DNA of 64,000 nt, from positions 1,488,001-1,552,000 of the forward strand of contig JAYKKI010000091.1 in NCBI GenBank assembly GCA_039881145.1, written 5' to 3'. How positions within the stretch are numbered: position 1 is the stretch's first letter; the number at the start of each line of letters is the position of its first letter. Made by a program: the position numbers and the translations under genes. A model generated the notes under the pieces. The model was given only the letters and a program-made list of their open reading frames with translations, did not search any database and was not told the DNA's origin. The stretch is from Druceiella hillmani. Its lineage: Eukaryota > Arthropoda > Insecta > Lepidoptera > Hepialidae. Shown piece by piece: positions 61,231 through 64,000 of the stretch.

Positions 61231-63430
61231 ATGATTCGAGTCTATAAAAGGACTGCGGGGACGCGAAATCATAGAAATTATACCGAAGAAACTCTAGCAG
61301 AAGCCATACAAAAGATTACGGATAATAAGATGTCAATAATCAGAATATCTCAGACTTGTGGAATATCTTTCAGGATACTGTACAACCGATATAATGGACT
61401 TCACATTCGTTCAGCTGATAGTCAAATATTATTCAAACACGCCGAAGAAAAGGTATTATTGGGAGGTGTAGCTACATGTGCAGAATGGGGTTTCCCGTTA
61501 ACTTCTTTAGATTTAAAAATGATAGCGATGGCCTACTTGGATAAACAGGGTCAAATAATAGAAAATCTTCCAGACAATTTGCCTGAAGCTAATTGGGCCC
61601 TGGGGATATTAAAAAGGTACAATGATGAATTGAGTGAAAGGGTGGCCGCTAATATAAAGCGAGCCACAGCCCAAGTAAATCGTGAGACATTGACAGAAAA
61701 TTTTAATCGGTTGAAGATTGAGGTAAAAGGAATACCACTTACTAATGTATTTAATTCCGACGAGTCTAATGTTTCCGACGATCCTGGGAAAACACGTTAT
61801 ATTTTTCGTTATATTTTTATTTGTTATAAACTTTATATAAACGTATAGGGGTGTAAAATACCACGAACGTGTGATGAATTTTATAAAAATTGTACAACGA
61901 TAATGATGTATGGCAGTACTAATGGAATGCTACTACCCCCATATATAATATATAAAAGTATCCAATTTGTACGACACTTAGAAAGAAAATGGGATTGTGG
62001 GTAAATCGTACTGTTCTATGTTCTACCATGTTGTCCGGATAGAACGACGGTCCTACTTTCCATGATTGGTTTACAACTTTATTCCTTCCATGTTGTCAAC
62101 ACCATGTTGTCCGGATAGAACGACGGTCCTACTTTCCGTGATTGGTTTATAACTCAATTCCTTCCATGTTGTCTACACCATGTTGTCCGGATAGAACGAC
62201 GGTCCTACTTTCCGTGATTGGTTTACAACTCTATTCCTTCCATGTTGTCTACACCATGTTGTCCGGATAGAACGACGGTCCTACTTTCCGTGATTGGTTT
62301 ACAACTCTATTCCTTCCATGTTGTCTACACCATGTTGTCCGGATAGAACGACGGTCCTACTTTCCGTGATTGGTTTACATCTCTATTCCTTCCACACGCA
62401 AAACGTCTTGAAGGCCGCAAAATTTTGATCGGAAACAATTTATCTACCCATCTAGATGAAGACGTTCTTAAGATATAAAGCCTATATTACTGTCTCCGCA
62501 TATCGGCTTTATATGATTTGTTCCGAACTCTACCTGCCTCTGTCAGCCCTTCGACGTCGGATTTTCCAAACCTTTTAAAATAGCATAGCGTAAAACCTTA
62601 GAGCAGCGAAAAACTCAAAAACCAAAAGTAAAAAAGTCCTTAGTGTCAAAAGATTTGTTCCCAAATTTTTTAAACGGGCCATTATACAGATGAACTAAGT
62701 ACAGGATGATAAGAAACATTCCGAAATATTGATACTGCAATGAAACCTGATAAGCCAGTTACGAAGCAACGGGAATTTATCCTTTCAATAAAGAAAGAGT
62801 GTTGGATAAAATGCTAAGTAAGTCTTTTGCTGCTGATGTCGAAACGCCAATTCGAGATGTTTTGACTGATCATTTTAAGAAACAAAGATACAGCGAAGAT
62901 TCTGACACATCTGGAAGAAAGATAAAAATGTTAAATATCAAACCAGGAAAAAATATAGCCTCTTTTGATACTGAGGAAAGACATAATGTAGATGTACGAG
63001 CGAGTCTGAAGCAGATATGGGCCTCACCTCTAGGCCATTAAATCCACATTTAAATGTAGGAAGAACAGAGAACGAGAGCCTCTTGCTGGACATTCTAACT
63101 TGCAAAGGAAAGAGGATATTATCCAGATAGCGATTGCACCAAATGCGATGACCCAGAGGTCGGTAAATTTATACTAGCAAATTTCCACACAATTTAAAAG
63201 AGACAAATGCTTACAATTATGTATGTCTGATGGAAGAGATTTCAGAACGCAATATGGTTGTTAAAGGACTATGGTCTGTCAAAAAAAACAAGTCTAAATT
63301 TCGGCTCGTGGACGATGATATATCCATAATAGAAAAACAAGATATCATTATGTACTTAGTGGATCCAAATTTAAAGATAATTTCCATATCTTTCCAAAAG
63401 AGGTTAATATTAAGGAAATCGAAAAATTAG
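61231..63430 (+). pseudogene. pogo/Tigger-like DDE_1 transposase, broken
   Basis: The likely start is ATG 61231 (MIRVYKRTAGTRNHRNY), because upstream codons in the same frame look like terminal-repeat DNA. A CENP-B/Psq-type helix-turn-helix (TLAEAIQKITDNKMS) is followed by a second DNA-binding region (LLGGVATCAEWGFPLTS, LDLKMIAMAYLDKQG). FNSDESNVSDDPGKTR then carries the first catalytic Asp at about 61758. An in-frame stop follows at 61846, and CTTIMMYGSTNG is readable after a frameshift. The TFRDWFTTLFLP segment lies inside the tandem array, and HAKRLEGRKILIGNNLST follows it, where the expected second Asp is Asn. LEQRKTQKPKVKKS and LDKMLSKSFAADVETPIRD (62799-63041) are C-terminal. Many stops and shifts. 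Confidence 0.8.
62026..62393 (+). repeat. 76-bp tandem array, 4.8 copies
   Basis: Copies start at 62026, 62102, 62178, 62254 and 62330 with ccatgttgtccggatag. The last stops at 62393. Copies are nearly identical; differences are mainly in the first (catgatt versus cgtgatt). Each unit contains the codons for the transposase segment FRDWFTTLFLP. Because 76 is not divisible by three, successive copies change frame. Each unit also contains two ccatgttgtc motifs 15 bp apart, which may have seeded expansion. Confidence 0.95.
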
Positions 63431-63808
63431 GTTACACGTCCATCTTAACGTTATACTATGCATGTAAAGTTTGATAATTAAATTGTTCCTGACTGATTAG
63501 TTACCAAAAGTAATTTGAGTTAATTTTTTAATAATTTACGTTACAAAAGACACCTAAGTAAATGAAAATTATATAATTTTCTAAGGAATTTAATTTTGTC
63601 GTTATTTAATTTTGTAATAAAACAGTTTCTGTTAATATAAAGTATTTTATTTGTATATTCAGCTCACCTATCAAATTCCCCCAAATTTATAAAATGTATC
63701 ACAAAGTATTAGCTAGAAAAATATTTTTTTTTACTAATTTACTCCTTTATGGGGTTTTTAGACTCTCAAATACGCTAGAAAAAAACAGTTGCTATCAAAG
63801 TAGTCCCA

Positions 63809-64000
63809 AGAACAATTTAAAATTGATAACACGTATTATTTTTTCTTCGAAATTATAAATTCTAAATTTTTTAAGGGTTTACACAAAAAAACAGATAATT
63901 CAGCATTTTTTTCTTATTGACTACTTCAAAATTCAAAGACATAGAGACGAGTTTAATCTAAAACCTGATCAAACTTACCCCATTTTACAGAAATAGTTGT
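63809..64000. other. AT-rich end of window
   Basis: No gene or repeat recognised. Confidence 0.5.

Larger units (their letters stand above)
61127..63808 (+). mobile_element. pogo/Tigger-like DNA transposon with expanded core
   Basis: TGGGGCTACTTTGATTG (61127-61143) and the reverse complement of 63792-63808 (TGGGACTACTTTGATAG) match at 15 of 17 positions, forming terminal inverted repeats. The exact outer ends and a TA duplication were not resolved. Inside is a DDE_1-type transposase interrupted by a 76-bp tandem array. The 2.7 kb length includes about 300 bp of extra array copies. Confidence 0.75.

Noticed and set aside
62026..62393. CRISPR-like repeat-spacer array
   Set aside because: The 76-bp units are contiguous without unique spacers and lie in a eukaryotic transposase; it is a tandem repeat.

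Overview
The window looks like nuclear DNA from an insect, most probably a moth or butterfly. It is AT-rich, gene-poor and full of cut-and-paste DNA transposons. It carries Helitron-type 3' ends (a short GC hairpin, then CTAG-T at 23979-23983) and a dispersed repeat carrying a ggttccgt-like tail, both familiar from lepidopteran genomes. The order is inferred from these repeats; no barcode or rRNA gene is present.

One host gene is recognised with confidence: the last coding exon of seven-up (svp, COUP-TF/NR2F orphan nuclear receptor) on the + strand at 50961-51235, preceded by a splice acceptor and followed by a 3' UTR. The exon before it is not in the window. If the gene is uninterrupted, the first 50,960 bases are therefore all, or nearly all, one giant last intron. 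This intron holds about twenty short islands visibly richer in G+C than their surroundings, with homeodomain, POU, GATA and nuclear-receptor motifs. They look like a developmental-gene enhancer archipelago. Three islands carry paired AGGTCA sites: a perfect DR1 at 27567, a DR6/IR3 cluster at 29774 and an IR1 at 48753. SVP and its partners bind sites of this type, so autoregulation or cross-regulation is a reasonable hypothesis.

Mobile elements, all broken: a Tc1-like element (12911-14416), a minus-strand Ty3/gypsy-type LTR retroelement (about 20590-23880), three mariners of different lineages (25917-27090, about 38975-39808, 59443-60382), a hAT element with an exact 8-bp target duplication (40840-44116), and a pogo/Tigger-like element (about 61127-63808) whose catalytic region has been expanded into a 76-bp tandem array. 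Foldback structures are frequent; the best are a perfect 44-bp-arm palindrome (29944-30039) and a 44-bp inverted pair 756 bp apart (8659-8702 and 9459-9502).

The most unusual coding observation lies just after the svp stop codon. The same reading frame, after one further TGA, stays open for 69 GC-rich, protein-like codons (51269-51475). Downstream of svp (52.4-64 kb) I see AT-rich intergenic DNA, transposons, one doubtful exon-like ORF (53821-54019) and one more island (56240-56440). All G+C and identity statements are by eye.
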